Shown here: one piece after another, positions 34,877-44,165 of the stretch
How the letters are laid out: each line of letters opens with the position of its first letter
Numbering within the stretch: position 1 is the first letter of the stretch
NCBI GenBank assembly: GCA_964344215.1
Contig: CAYFMP010000005.1
Span: forward strand, 1-64,000
Direction: 5' to 3'
Length of the DNA: 64,000 nucleotides
DNA from: CAYFMP01 sp964344215
GTDB taxonomy: Bacteria > Pseudomonadota > Alphaproteobacteria > Rhodospirillales > Casp-alpha2
The notes under the pieces: model-generated
Told to the model about the DNA's origin: nothing
The model's input: only the letters and a program-made list of their open reading frames with translations
The model's database searches: none
Position numbers and translations under genes: made by a program

Positions 34877-37789
34877 ATGATGACGGTGCAGGAAACGCCC
34901 GGCGGCGATAAACAGAGTAGAGAGGCCCCGGCGGCGGAGGCCGCGCGCCTGCTCGAAGTGGCCCGGCGGTTGTCGCAGGAACTGCACCCGCGCGGTCTGG
35001 CCACCGGCCCCGTCACGCTCGACAGCGCGCTCGACAGAGACCTCGGATTCGACAGCTTGGGCCGCGTCGAACTGCTGAGCAGGCTGGAGCGCGATTTCGA
35101 CGTCACCCTGTCCGAGCAGCTGATTGCCGAGGCCGATACGCCCAGGGACCTGCTGCGCGCGCTGCATAGCGCCCAGGGCCGCAGCCATATGCCGATCTCA
35201 GCCGCGGTCGAGGACCTGGCGCTCGGCGAGGCCGCCGCTCCCGACGACGCCCGCACCCTGGTCGACGCCCTGCGCGGGCATGTCGAGGCGCACCCCGAGC
35301 GGCCGCACATCCGCCTCTACAGCGACGACGACGACGGCGAGGTCATCACCTACGGCGATCTGTGGAAGGAGGCGGAATCCACCGCCGCCGGCCTGCTGGA
35401 ACTGGGACAGGGTCTCGGCGAAGCGGTCGTCATCATGCTGCCGACGGGGCGCGACTACTTCGCCGCCTTCGTGGGCGTGCTGTTGGCCGGCGGCGTGCCG
35501 GTGCCGGTCTATCCGCCGGGACGGCCGAGCCAGATCGAGGAGCACCTGCGCCGCCACGTCGCCATCGTCGACAACAGCCGGGCGGCGATCATGATCGCCA
35601 TGCCCGAGGCCGCCCGCTTCGCCGAATTGCTGCGCGGCCTGGCGGTTTCGCTGCGCCACGTGGTCACGCCCGAGGCGCTGAGCGCTGCGGCAGCGGCGAC
35701 GGCGAAGCCGCGCCTGCCGCGCGCGCAAGCCGACGACGTCGCCTTCCTGCAATACACGTCGGGCAGCACCGGCATGCCGAAGGGCGTGATCCTGACCCAC
35801 GCCAATCTGTTGGCCAACATCCGGGCCATGGGCGAAGCCCTCGAGGCGTCGTCCGACGACGTTTTCGTCAGTTGGCTGCCGCTCTATCACGACATGGGCC
35901 TGATCGGCGCCTGGTTCGGCAGTCTCTACTACGCGGCGCACCTGGTCATCATGCCGCCGCTCGCCTTCATCGCCCGCCCGCAACGCTGGTTCCGGGCCAT
36001 CCACCGCTATCGCGGAACCCTGTCGGCGGCGCCCAATTTCGCGTTCGAGCTGTGCCTGAGGCGCTTCAAGGACGAAGATCTCGAAGGCATCGACCTGTCG
36101 TCGTGGCGGGTCGCGGCCAACGGCGCCGAAGCGGTCAGTCCCGAGACCATGGAGACTTTCATCGAGCGCTTTGCCAAATTCGGGTTCCGCGAAGAGACCA
36201 TGATGCCGGTCTACGGACTGGCCGAGAACTCCGTCGGCCTCGCCTTTCCGCCATTGGGCCGGGGGCCCCGGATCGACCGCATCCGACGCGACGGCCTGAT
36301 GGGCATGGGCCGCGCCGAAGCGGCCGAGGCGGCCGACCCGCACGCGCTCAGGTTCGTCGGTTGCGGCCACCCGCTGCCGCGCCACCAGATCCGTATCGTC
36401 GACGAGGCCGGACGCGAGCTGCCGGACCGTCGCCAGGGGCGGCTGCAGTTCCAGGGCCCATCGGCGACCAGCGGCTATCTGCGCGCGCAGGACCAGACCG
36501 AGGCGATGTTCGACGGGGCGTGGCTCGATTCCGGCGACCTCGCCTATATCGCCGAGGGCGAGGTCTTCATCACCGGCCGCAGCAAGGACATCATCATCCA
36601 CGCCGGCCGTAACCTGTACCCGGAGGAGATCGAGGGCGAGGTCGGCAAGATCGCTGGTATTCGCGAGGGCCGGGTCGCGGTGTTCGGCAGCCACGATCCG
36701 CAATCGGGGACCGAACGGCTGATCGTCCTGGCCGAGACCCGCGAGCGCGACGCCGAAAGGCGCCAGGCGCTCGGCCGCGACATCAACGCCATCGTCACCG
36801 ACCTGATCGGGGCGCCGGCCGATGATGTCGTGCTGGCGCCGCCGAACACGGTGCTGAAGACGTCGAGCGGCAAGATTCGGCGCGCCGCCAGCCGCGACAT
36901 CTACGAGAAAGGCGATATCGGCAAGCCCGGGAGCGCCGTCTGGCTGCAGTTGGTGCGCCTCGCCCTGGCGGCGCTGCCTCGGCGCCTCGGCCGGCTGCGC
37001 CGGGTCGCCGGCGCCAACCTCTACGGCGGCTATTGCTGGACCGTGTTCGGGCTGCTGATGGTGCCCTTGTGGCTGCTTCTCACCGTGGTGCCGCGGCCCG
37101 ACTGGTGCTGGCGCTTGGGCCGGATGGCGGCGCGGGCGGCGCTGCGCCTGAGCGGGCTGCAACTGGTGGTCACGGGCGCCGAGCACGTGGCCGGCACCCA
37201 GATCCTGGTCAGCAACCACCAGAGCTATCTGGACGGTTTTATCCTGGTCGCCGCCCTGCCCGGGCCGGTCGGCTTCACGGTCAAGCACGAGCTCGCCGAC
37301 AACATCTTCACGCGGCTGCTTCTGAAGCGCGTCGACGCCGAGTTCGTCGAACGCATGGACAGCGCCGGTAGCGTCAGGGACGCGCAACGCCTGGCCGGGC
37401 GTGTCGAGGCCGGGCACCCGTTGCTGTTTTTCGCCGAGGGCACCATCGAGCGGATGCCCGGACTGAAGCCGTTTCGCCTCGGCGCCTTCGAGATCGCGGT
37501 GGCGGCGGACCGGCCGGTCGTGCCGGTCGCCATCCGCGGCAGCCGCTCGGTGCTGCGCGACGGCACCTGGCTGCCGAGGCGCGGCGTGCTCAGGGTGACG
37601 ATCGGCGAGCCGATGGCGCCCGAAGGGGCCGGCGCCGACAAGGGCGATTTCGGCGCCGCCGTCGCGCTTCGCGACCGCGCCCGCGAATGGATACTCGGCC
37701 ATTGCGGCGAGCCCGATCTGGCGCGCGAGCGGCCCGAGCTGCTGATCGGCGATGGCGCCGGCAAGCCGTCGGCCGGGCCGCCCGAGTAA
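34877..37789 (+). CDS. ACP / acyl-AMP ligase / PlsC acyltransferase fusion
   Basis: A 970-residue trifunctional protein. Residues about 20-95 form an acyl-carrier domain with phosphopantetheine Ser60 in GFDSLGRVEL. Residues about 130-690 form an AMP-dependent ligase of the FAAL type (YTSGSTGMPKG near 293, WLPLYHDMGLIGAWFG, SAAPNFAFELCLRRF, DSGDLAY). Residues about 740-960 form a PlsC-like acyltransferase after hydrophobic segments, with NHQSYLDG at 780-787 and FAEGTIERMPG. It would activate a fatty acid, load it on its own ACP and pass it to a lysophospholipid or similar acceptor at the membrane. E. coli Aas also joins PlsC and ligase activities, but in the opposite order. An earlier in-frame start at 34802 is less likely. 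Confidence 0.87.
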   Translation: MMTVQETPGGDKQSREAPAAEAARLLEVARRLSQELHPRGLATGPVTLDSALDRDLGFDSLGRVELLSRLERDFDVTLSEQLIAEADTPRDLLRALHSAQGRSHMPISAAVEDLALGEAAAPDDARTLVDALRGHVEAHPERPHIRLYSDDDDGEVITYGDLWKEAESTAAGLLELGQGLGEAVVIMLPTGRDYFAAFVGVLLAGGVPVPVYPPGRPSQIEEHLRRHVAIVDNSRAAIMIAMPEAARFAELLRGLAVSLRHVVTPEALSAAAAATAKPRLPRAQADDVAFLQYTSGSTGMPKGVILTHANLLANIRAMGEALEASSDDVFVSWLPLYHDMGLIGAWFGSLYYAAHLVIMPPLAFIARPQRWFRAIHRYRGTLSAAPNFAFELCLRRFKDEDLEGIDLSSWRVAANGAEAVSPETMETFIERFAKFGFREETMMPVYGLAENSVGLAFPPLGRGPRIDRIRRDGLMGMGRAEAAEAADPHALRFVGCGHPLPRHQIRIVDEAGRELPDRRQGRLQFQGPSATSGYLRAQDQTEAMFDGAWLDSGDLAYIAEGEVFITGRSKDIIIHAGRNLYPEEIEGEVGKIAGIREGRVAVFGSHDPQSGTERLIVLAETRERDAERRQALGRDINAIVTDLIGAPADDVVLAPPNTVLKTSSGKIRRAASRDIYEKGDIGKPGSAVWLQLVRLALAALPRRLGRLRRVAGANLYGGYCWTVFGLLMVPLWLLLTVVPRPDWCWRLGRMAARAALRLSGLQLVVTGAEHVAGTQILVSNHQSYLDGFILVAALPGPVGFTVKHELADNIFTRLLLKRVDAEFVERMDSAGSVRDAQRLAGRVEAGHPLLFFAEGTIERMPGLKPFRLGAFEIAVAADRPVVPVAIRGSRSVLRDGTWLPRRGVLRVTIGEPMAPEGAGADKGDFGAAVALRDRAREWILGHCGEPDLARERPELLIGDGAGKPSAGPPE

Positions 37790-37972
37790 CGTCGCGGTCC
37801 AGCCCAGCACCGAGAAGCCGCCGGCCGGCGCGTTCAGCTTCATCTCGCCGGCGGGCGGCGGAGTCGAGGGCACTCGAAACCTGTCCGCCCGCACCCGCCT
37901 TATTCTTGTTCGGCAAGGGCTTGAAGGGTGTCGATGCAAGAGACGCGGTATTCGGCGTCGACGAGCTTGCGG

Positions 37973-37986
37973 TTGATTTATGTCAA
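37973..37986 (+). promoter_or_regulatory. FNR/NnrR-type box of the nap operon
   Basis: TTGATTTATGTCAA: TTGAT-N4-GTCAA, the Crp/Fnr-family half-site pattern used by FNR, Anr and NnrR/Dnr. With the -10-like TATATT at 38010-38015 it would sit near -41.5 from a start at about 38021, the class II activator position. It suggests induction by low oxygen and/or nitrogen oxides. Confidence 0.75.
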
Positions 37987-38009
37987 GGAAATGAACGAGT
38001 ATCGAACTT

Positions 38010-38015
38010 TATATT
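38010..38015 (+). promoter_or_regulatory. -10 element of the nap promoter
   Basis: TATATT, correctly spaced from the FNR-type box, about 27 bp before the napE start codon. Confidence 0.5.
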
Positions 38016-38041
38016 GGTACCGAATTCGAAGGGGATGAGAT

Positions 38042-38203
38042 TTGCCTAGCCTGGATCACCGACAGAACAAATCGCGCGAGTTGCGGGCGTTTCTTTTCCT
38101 GACCGTGGTTCTGGCGCCGGCCATCGCCATCGCCCTGGTCGGTGGATACGGTTTCACCATATGGATTTACCAGCTTCTGGCGGGACCTCCGGGAACCGCC
38201 TGA
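38042..38203 (+). CDS. napE: Periplasmic nitrate reductase component NapE
   Basis: A 53-residue single-span membrane protein beginning at a TTG codon with an AGGGGAT site. The sequence shows the NapE pattern: basic N terminus with ELRAFLFLTVVLAP, a hydrophobic stretch ending LVGGYGFTIWIYQ and a short GPPG tail. NapE is a small inner-membrane protein of nap operons with no established catalytic role. It is easily missed because it is short and lacks an ATG. It is the first gene of the operon, 30 bp before napD. Confidence 0.85.
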   Translation: MPSLDHRQNKSRELRAFLFLTVVLAPAIAIALVGGYGFTIWIYQLLAGPPGTA

Positions 38204-38233
38204 CGTCGTCGAGCGATCGACGGGAGGAATGCG

Positions 38234-38554
38234 ATGTTCGAAGGGAAACAATCCGTCATCTCGCGGACGCGGCGGGATTTCTTGAAAGGGCGCGCCGGAA
38301 AACGGCAGAGCCATATCGCCAGCGTGCTGGTTCAGGCGTGGCCCGATCGGCTAGCGGACGTCGAGGATCGCCTGGCGCATCTCGACGGTGTCGAGAGCCA
38401 CGGCCGGACCGGCGCCGGCAAGCTGATCGTGACCGTCGAAACCGAAACCGACGCTGGCCTGGTCAACGCCATGAACCGCATCCAAACGGCGGACGGCGTC
38501 ATCACCGCCTCGCTCGTCTATCACCATTTGGAGGAGATCGACGATGAAGAATAA
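38234..38554 (+). CDS. napD: NapA maturation chaperone NapD
   Basis: A 106-residue protein whose C-terminal 80 residues match NapD (IASVLVQAWPDRL, GVESHGRTGAGKLIVTVE, VITASLVYHHLEE). NapD binds the Tat signal of NapA until the molybdenum cofactor is inserted. The first 25 residues are an extension with a Tat-like or NapF-like stretch (SRTRRDFLKGRAG), unusual for a cytoplasmic chaperone. It overlaps napA by 11 bp. Confidence 0.9.
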   Translation: MFEGKQSVISRTRRDFLKGRAGKRQSHIASVLVQAWPDRLADVEDRLAHLDGVESHGRTGAGKLIVTVETETDAGLVNAMNRIQTADGVITASLVYHHLEEIDDEE

Positions 38555-41060
38555 GAAGGGCGGTCCGCTGATGAACCGGCGGGACTACATCAAGGCCAAT
38601 GCCGTCGCCGCGGCTGCCGCCGCCGCCGGACTGCCGCTGGCCGCTTCCGCCGCCGAATTGAAAACGGCCAGGCAGTTCACCGAACTGAAGTGGTCGAAGG
38701 CGCCGTGCCGGTTCTGCGGTACCGGGTGCAGCGTCATGGTGGCGACCAAGGAAGGCCGGGTGGTGGCGACCCACGGCGACAACAAATCGGAAGTCAACCG
38801 TGGCCTCAACTGCGTCAAGGGATACTTCCTCTCCAAGATCATGTACGGCGAGGACCGTTTGACCCGGCCGCTGCTGCGGATGAAGGACGGACGCTACGAC
38901 AAAAACGGCGATTTTGCGCCGGTTTCCTGGGACCAGGCCTTCGACGTGATGGAGGCCAAGTTCAAGGAAGCGCTCAACAAGAACGGCCCGACGGCGCTCG
39001 GCATGTTCGGGTCCGGGCAGTGGACGGTGTGGGACGGCTATGCGGCGGCCAAGCTGATGAAGGCCGGCTTCCGCTCCAACAACATCGAGCCCAACGCGCG
39101 CCATTGCATGGCTTCCGCCGTCGCCGGCTTCATGCGCACCTTCGGAATCGACGAGCCGATGGGCTGTTACGACGACATCGAGGAAGCCGACGCTTTCGTG
39201 CTGTGGGGTTCGAACATGGCGGAGATGCACCCGATCCTGTGGAGCCGGGTGGCCGACCGCCGTTTCAGCGCGCCGCATGTCCGCGTTGCCGTGCTGTCGA
39301 CGTTCGAGCAGCGCTGTTTCGACCTGGCCGACGCACCGTTGGTGTTCGAGCCGCAGACCGACCTGGCAATCCTCAACTTCATCGCCAAACACATCATCGA
39401 TACCGGACGGGTCAACCAGGAGTTCGTATCCCGCCACGTCAATTTCCGGCGCGGCAACGACGATATCGGTTACGGACTCAGGCCCGATCATCCGTTGCAG
39501 AAAGAAGCCGCCAACGCGAAGAAAGCCGGCGGCTCGAAGCCGATGACTTTCGACGAATACAAGGCTTTCGTCGCCGATTACGACATCGACCGTGTGTCGG
39601 AGCTATCCGGCGTTTCGCAGGAGCGGCTCCTGGAGCTGGCCGAGCTTTACGCCGATCCCGACCGCAAGGTGGTGTCGTTCTGGACCATGGGCTTCAACCA
39701 GCACACCCGCGGCGTCTGGTGCAACAACCTCGTCTACAACATCCACCTGCTGACCGGCAAAATCTCCGAGCCCGGCAACGGTCCGTTCTCCCTGACCGGG
39801 CAGCCGTCGGCCTGCGGCACGGCCCGCGAGGTCGGTACATTCGCGCACCGCCTGCCGGCCGACATGGTGGTCAAGAACAAGAAGCACCGCGATATCGCCG
39901 AGAGGATATGGAAACTGCCGTCCGGGCTGATCCCGGCCAAGCCGGGCTACCACGCCGTCCTCCACAACCGCATGCTGAAGGACGGCAAGATCAACGCCTA
40001 CTGGGTCCAGTGCAACAACAACATGCAGGCGGCCGCCAACCTCAACGAGGAGGGCTTCCCGGGGTACCGCAATCCGGACGCCTTCGTCGTCGTCTCCGAC
40101 GCCTATCCGACGGTGACGGCCGAGGCCGCCGACCTGATCCTGCCGACCGCCATGTGGGTCGAGAAGGAAGGCGCCTACGGCAACGCCGAGCGGCGCACCC
40201 AGTTCTGGCACCAGTTGATCGACGCGCCGGGCGAGTCGCGCTCCGACCTTTGGCAGGTGGTCGAGTTCTCCAAACGCTTCAAGACCGACGAGGTGTGGCC
40301 CGCCGACCTTCTCGACAACAACCCCGATTACAAGGGAAAGACCCTGTTCGAGGTACTCTTCAAGAACGGCGCCGTCGATCGTTATCCGTTGTCCGATACC
40401 AGCCTCGAATACGAGAACGACGAGGCCAAGCACTTCGGGTTCTACATCCAAAAAGGCCTGTTCGAGGAATACGCGACGTTCGGCCGCGGCAAGGCCCACG
40501 ATCTGGCGTCTTTCGACACCTATCACGAAACCCGGGGGTTGCGTTGGCCGGTCGTCGACGGGCGGGAGACGCGGTGGCGTTACCGCGAAGGTCTCGATCC
40601 CTACGTCGAGGCCGGCAGCGGCGTGCAGTTCTACGGCAAGCCGGACAACAAAGCGATCGCCTTCGCGCTGCCCTACGAGCCGGCCGCGGAATCCCCCGAC
40701 GGCGAATACGATCTGTGGCTTTCGACCGGCCGGGTGTTGGAGCATTGGCACTCGGGATCGATGACCCAGCGGGTGCCCGAGCTCTACCGGTCGTTCCCCG
40801 ATGCCGTCGTCTACATGCATCCCGACGACGCCCGCGACCGCGACCTGCGCCGCGGCAGCGAGGTCCGGGTGGTGTCGAGGCGCGGCGAGATCAAAACACG
40901 GGTCGAGACGCGTGGCCGCAACCGGCCGCCGAGAGGGCTGGTCTTCGTGCCGTGGTTCGACGCCAGCCAGTTGATCAACAAGGTCACCCTCGACGCCACC
41001 GACCCCATCTCCAAACAGACGGATTTCAAGAAATGTGCAGTCAAGGTGCTTCCCGCATGA
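38544..41060 (+). CDS. napA: Periplasmic nitrate reductase catalytic subunit NapA
   Basis: An 838-residue Mo-bisMGD enzyme that reduces nitrate to nitrite in the periplasm. It has a Tat signal (MNRRDYIKANA with an Ala-rich h-region) and 4Fe-4S cysteines at about 55, 58, 62 and 90 (CRFCGTGCSVMV). The Mo-ligand Cys is near 188 (NARHCMASAV). Length and domains are normal. The ATG at 38544 has a GGAGGAG site at good spacing and is preferred over an internal Met nine residues later. Electrons come from NapC via NapB. Confidence 0.95.
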   Translation: MKNKKGGPLMNRRDYIKANAVAAAAAAAGLPLAASAAELKTARQFTELKWSKAPCRFCGTGCSVMVATKEGRVVATHGDNKSEVNRGLNCVKGYFLSKIMYGEDRLTRPLLRMKDGRYDKNGDFAPVSWDQAFDVMEAKFKEALNKNGPTALGMFGSGQWTVWDGYAAAKLMKAGFRSNNIEPNARHCMASAVAGFMRTFGIDEPMGCYDDIEEADAFVLWGSNMAEMHPILWSRVADRRFSAPHVRVAVLSTFEQRCFDLADAPLVFEPQTDLAILNFIAKHIIDTGRVNQEFVSRHVNFRRGNDDIGYGLRPDHPLQKEAANAKKAGGSKPMTFDEYKAFVADYDIDRVSELSGVSQERLLELAELYADPDRKVVSFWTMGFNQHTRGVWCNNLVYNIHLLTGKISEPGNGPFSLTGQPSACGTAREVGTFAHRLPADMVVKNKKHRDIAERIWKLPSGLIPAKPGYHAVLHNRMLKDGKINAYWVQCNNNMQAAANLNEEGFPGYRNPDAFVVVSDAYPTVTAEAADLILPTAMWVEKEGAYGNAERRTQFWHQLIDAPGESRSDLWQVVEFSKRFKTDEVWPADLLDNNPDYKGKTLFEVLFKNGAVDRYPLSDTSLEYENDEAKHFGFYIQKGLFEEYATFGRGKAHDLASFDTYHETRGLRWPVVDGRETRWRYREGLDPYVEAGSGVQFYGKPDNKAIAFALPYEPAAESPDGEYDLWLSTGRVLEHWHSGSMTQRVPELYRSFPDAVVYMHPDDARDRDLRRGSEVRVVSRRGEIKTRVETRGRNRPPRGLVFVPWFDASQLINKVTLDATDPISKQTDFKKCAVKVLPA

Positions 41061-41521
41061 TACGAGCCGTTGTCGCAATCTTCGGCGTCGCCCTGTTGAT
41101 TCTCGGCGGCGGGTGGCCGGCGACCGGATGGGGCGGCGAGCCGATCGCCACGCTGCGCAATGCCGCCATCGACGCAGGGACGAAACCGCCGAGATTGTCG
41201 AACCCGACCGACCGGGATCTCAAGCAGGCGCGCAACTATCCGGAGCAACCGCCGGTAATTCCGCATTCCATTCGCGACTACCAACTCGACCTCAACGTCA
41301 ATAAGTGCATGACCTGCCACAGCCGCAGGGCGGTCGAGCGCTCGCAGGCGCCGATGGTCAGCGTCACCCACTTCATGGACCGCGACAGCCAGGTGCGGGC
41401 CTCGATATCGCCGCGCCGGTATTTCTGCACGCAATGCCACGTCACCCAGATCGACGCCCGCCCCCTGACCGGCAACACCTTCGTCGATGTCGAGCACGTC
41501 GGCGCCAAGACGGGGAACTGA
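41057..41521 (+). CDS. napB: Diheme cytochrome subunit NapB
   Basis: A 154-residue periplasmic cytochrome. It has an N-terminal signal peptide (AVVAIFGVALLILGGG) and two c-type heme sites, CMTCH and CTQCH, with axial-His regions MVSVTHFMDRDS and VDVEHVGAKTGN. It passes electrons from NapC to NapA. The ATG overlaps the napA stop in an ATGA arrangement. The reading frame is also open through napA, so a simple longest-ORF search would hide this gene. Confidence 0.93.
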   Translation: MIRAVVAIFGVALLILGGGWPATGWGGEPIATLRNAAIDAGTKPPRLSNPTDRDLKQARNYPEQPPVIPHSIRDYQLDLNVNKCMTCHSRRAVERSQAPMVSVTHFMDRDSQVRASISPRRYFCTQCHVTQIDARPLTGNTFVDVEHVGAKTGN

Positions 41522-41524
41522 TCG

Positions 41525-42121
41525 TTGCGTCTGTTGAACGTCCTGAAGGGATACTGGGAGGTCGTCAGCGCTCCCAGCCGCCATTACAGCCTCCTGTTCC
41601 TGACGCTGGGTGGCTTCGTGGCGGGAATTATCTTTTGGGGCGGCTTCAACACCGCCTTGGAGTTGACCAACACCGAAACCTTCTGCGTCAGCTGCCACGA
41701 GATGCGCGACAACGTTTTCGAGGAACTCAAATCGACCATCCATTACACCAACCGCTCCGGCGTCAGGGCGACCTGCCCCGATTGCCACGTGCCCCATGAA
41801 TGGACCAACAAGATCGCCCGCAAGACCCAGGCAACCAAGGAACTGTGGGGCAAGATTTTCGGCACCATCGGCACCCGCAAGAAGTTCCTCGACAAGCGCC
41901 TCGAACTGGCCCAGCACGAATGGGCCCGCCTGAAGGCCAACGATTCGCTGGAATGCCGTAACTGCCACGATTTCGAGTTCATGGACTTCACCGAGCAGAG
42001 CCCGCGCGCCGCCGATCAGCACGAGCGCTTCGTCGCCAACGCCGACAGGACCTGCATCGATTGCCACAAGGGCGTCGCCCACAAGCTTCCGAACCTGAAC
42101 AGAACCGTCGCCGCCGACTAG
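41525..42121 (+). CDS. napC: Tetraheme quinol dehydrogenase NapC
   Basis: A 198-residue membrane-anchored cytochrome of the NapC/NirT family. An N-terminal membrane segment (LLFLTLGGFVAGIIFWGGF) is followed by four heme motifs: CVSCH, CPDCH, CRNCH and CIDCH. It takes electrons from quinol and gives them to NapB/NapA. It begins at a TTG codon 3 bp after napB. The operon lacks napF, napG and napH, as in several alphaproteobacterial napEDABC operons. It converges with a flavoenzyme gene with only 3 bp between stops. Confidence 0.93.
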   Translation: MRLLNVLKGYWEVVSAPSRHYSLLFLTLGGFVAGIIFWGGFNTALELTNTETFCVSCHEMRDNVFEELKSTIHYTNRSGVRATCPDCHVPHEWTNKIARKTQATKELWGKIFGTIGTRKKFLDKRLELAQHEWARLKANDSLECRNCHDFEFMDFTEQSPRAADQHERFVANADRTCIDCHKGVAHKLPNLNRTVAAD

Positions 42122-42124
42122 ACC

Positions 42125-43429
42125 CTAACCGAGCACCGAGAAGCTGCTGTCCGGGTTGATTTCCCTGAGCCTGGAGACGGAGCCGGTGTCGAAGCTGTGC
42201 TCGACATGTTCGAGCTTGAATTGCAGGGGCTCAGAGTCGTGGTCGGCGCCGCCCTCGCAATACTCGATCAGCCCGGCCATCAGCTTGCCGGCGACCGGCG
42301 CGTTCTTGAACTGGTTGCCGGACGAACCGCACGCCATGTAGAACCCCTCGACGCACGACTTGTCGTAGATCGGCAGCCAGTCCTCGGTGACGTCGTAGAG
42401 ATCGACGACGCCGGACTGGCGCGACGGGATGCCCAGGCTGGGGATACGCTGGCCGAGGCGCATCGCCTGCGTCGTCCACTGCTCCGTGAAGTCGCGGTTG
42501 AAGTCGTCCGGATCGACCCATTCGCGCGGATCGCACTCCGGGTCCTCGCTGCCGGCCAGGATGTGGCTGCCGATCTCGGGCCGGGTGTAGACGGCGATGT
42601 CGCTGTCCGACACCACAAAGCCGCGCCCCCCGTAGTCGAAACCGTCCGGCGCCGGCAGGTGGGCAACCTCCTGGCGCAGCGCCCGGGTGGTGATCTTCAT
42701 GTCCGCAGCGGCGCCTGCCAGCGCGTTGACCTTGTAGGAATGCGGCCCGGCCACGTTGACGACGACAGGCGCCTCGACCGCCGTGCCGTCGGCCAGCACG
42801 ACGCCCCCGACGCGGCCCGCTTGAACGGGGATTTCGGCGACCTTGGCGTTGAACAGGAATTCCGCGCCCTTCGCCTCGGCGGCGCGCTGGATATTGTGGG
42901 TCGAGAGCTGCGGATCGGAGATGTAGCCGGCGGTCGGGAAAAAGACGCCGCCGTCGACGGCGCCGCCGGTGGCCTCGCCGAAGCCGTCCTCGTCGATCCG
43001 CTTGGCCGGTCCGAAGCAACTCAGATCGTAGATCGGCATGGCTTCCTTGATGCGCGCCGCGTCCCAGTGCTGGTGCGGGATGTCGAGCGCCTCGACGTGG
43101 GTCAGGACCCGCTCGAGGCGGTCGTTTTGGGCCGTCTTCATGACCAGGCAGCCGGTCTCGTGGAATTCGGCCAGGCCGCGCTCGTCGGCGCATTCCAGGT
43201 AGTCCGCCCAGTCGCGCCAGTAGAAGTAGCCGTCGTAGGCCATGGCGGTGCCGTCCAAAGTCGAGTAGTGGACGCGGATGATGGCGCAGGAATTCGAGGT
43301 CGAGCCGTAGCCCGACGCCGGCAGGGCATCGACGTTCAGCGTCCGGCGGCCCAGCTTGGCCAGCTCGAAGCCGACCGCGGCGCCGATGACGCCGGCCCCG
43401 ATGATGATCGCGTCGTAGGTCTTGGCCAT
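42125..43429 (-). CDS. FAD-dependent oxidoreductase, DAO/SoxB-like
   Basis: A 434-residue flavoprotein of the D-amino acid/sarcosine oxidase superfamily. It has an N-terminal IIIGAGVIGAAVGFELAKLG motif, SGYGSTSNSCAIIRVHYST (FAD site), VVNVAGPHSYKVN and C-terminal GFYMACGSSGNQFKNAP. The frame is open upstream, but the ATG at 43429 begins the canonical Rossmann motif. It is a different subgroup from the enzyme at 22171-23523. The substrate (a secondary amine or N-alkyl amino acid) is not identifiable, and its convergence with napC does not imply a functional link. Confidence 0.85.
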   Translation of the reverse strand: MAKTYDAIIIGAGVIGAAVGFELAKLGRRTLNVDALPASGYGSTSNSCAIIRVHYSTLDGTAMAYDGYFYWRDWADYLECADERGLAEFHETGCLVMKTAQNDRLERVLTHVEALDIPHQHWDAARIKEAMPIYDLSCFGPAKRIDEDGFGEATGGAVDGGVFFPTAGYISDPQLSTHNIQRAAEAKGAEFLFNAKVAEIPVQAGRVGGVVLADGTAVEAPVVVNVAGPHSYKVNALAGAAADMKITTRALRQEVAHLPAPDGFDYGGRGFVVSDSDIAVYTRPEIGSHILAGSEDPECDPREWVDPDDFNRDFTEQWTTQAMRLGQRIPSLGIPSRQSGVVDLYDVTEDWLPIYDKSCVEGFYMACGSSGNQFKNAPVAGKLMAGLIEYCEGGADHDSEPLQFKLEHVEHSFDTGSVSRLREINPDSSFSVLG

Positions 43430-43764
43430 GTCGTGAAAATCCCTCAGAGTGCGGCGGGCGGGCAGGCGGCATCCCACAAACAGAAAGACGGCAAGATACT
43501 GGTCTTGTCCGAACCTTCCTAACGGGTTGAGTGTACTATTCCAGAATCCCAATCTGAAGATCGGATTTCGCAACCGGAAGCAACGCCCGCAACCCGCGAG
43601 ACACGTCTCACCTGCTTCCGGGAGTAGACCGGACCCAATCCGGGCCGTAGCGGAACGTCGGCTTGTAGCCGGAGGAAGGTAAGAACCACCCTTGCGGAAA
43701 GGCCGCTACTGTCTTCTTGTCCGACGATTCGAGCGAAGAAAGAAGTGGTGCGCAAAAGCGACGT
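43430..43764. other. Intergenic, no gene seen
   Basis: 335 bp between the FAD enzyme start and the lipoprotein gene end. No convincing gene or repeat. Confidence 0.4.
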
Positions 43765-44163
43765 CTAGTTGCAGACGGGGCGAGAGGCCTTGCAGTCCTG
43801 ACCGCCGGAAGCCGAGCAGGTTTCGATCGCCTCTTGCCGCACAAAGTTGGCGTTGGTCGAACTGGCCACGAACGGCTTATCTATCGTCCGCGAGGCATCC
43901 AACGCGAAGCTCGCGCAGACGCCACGGTCAAATCCAAGCAAGAGCCTGCAATCGGGGGCGCCGCAAGTCGCTATGGCTTTCTCGCCCGCAACGGCGGGCG
44001 AGCCATGATCGCTGACGACCGCCCAACGTCGCGTCTCGTCGGAAAACGCGACGGCACCATACGGGACGCCCCCTTTCCCGGACGAATCGCCCCCGCCCGG
44101 CAAAGTGGAACAGGCTGTAAAGGCGAGGACTGCTGGGAGCAGCACCAGGGCACTATACTTCAC
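43765..44163 (-). CDS. Cys-rich DUF4189-like lipoprotein
   Basis: A 132-residue exported protein with a lipoprotein signal (LAFTACS, lipid Cys near residue 18). The mature part has paired cysteines (ATCGAPDC, RGVCASFAL, ETCSASGGQDCKASRPVC) and the YGAVAF...WAVVSDHGS...A pattern of DUF4189 proteins. It starts 2 bp after the stop of the Gly/Ala-rich secreted protein gene, so they are one operon. The function of the domain is unknown; an envelope or surface role is likely. Confidence 0.75.
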   Translation of the reverse strand: MKYSALVLLPAVLAFTACSTLPGGGDSSGKGGVPYGAVAFSDETRRWAVVSDHGSPAVAGEKAIATCGAPDCRLLLGFDRGVCASFALDASRTIDKPFVASSTNANFVRQEAIETCSASGGQDCKASRPVCN

Positions 44164-44165
44164 GT

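Noticed and set aside
38690..41521. A 943-codon ORF overlapping napA
   Set aside because: Only its last 154 codons are real (napB). The rest is an alternative frame of napA.
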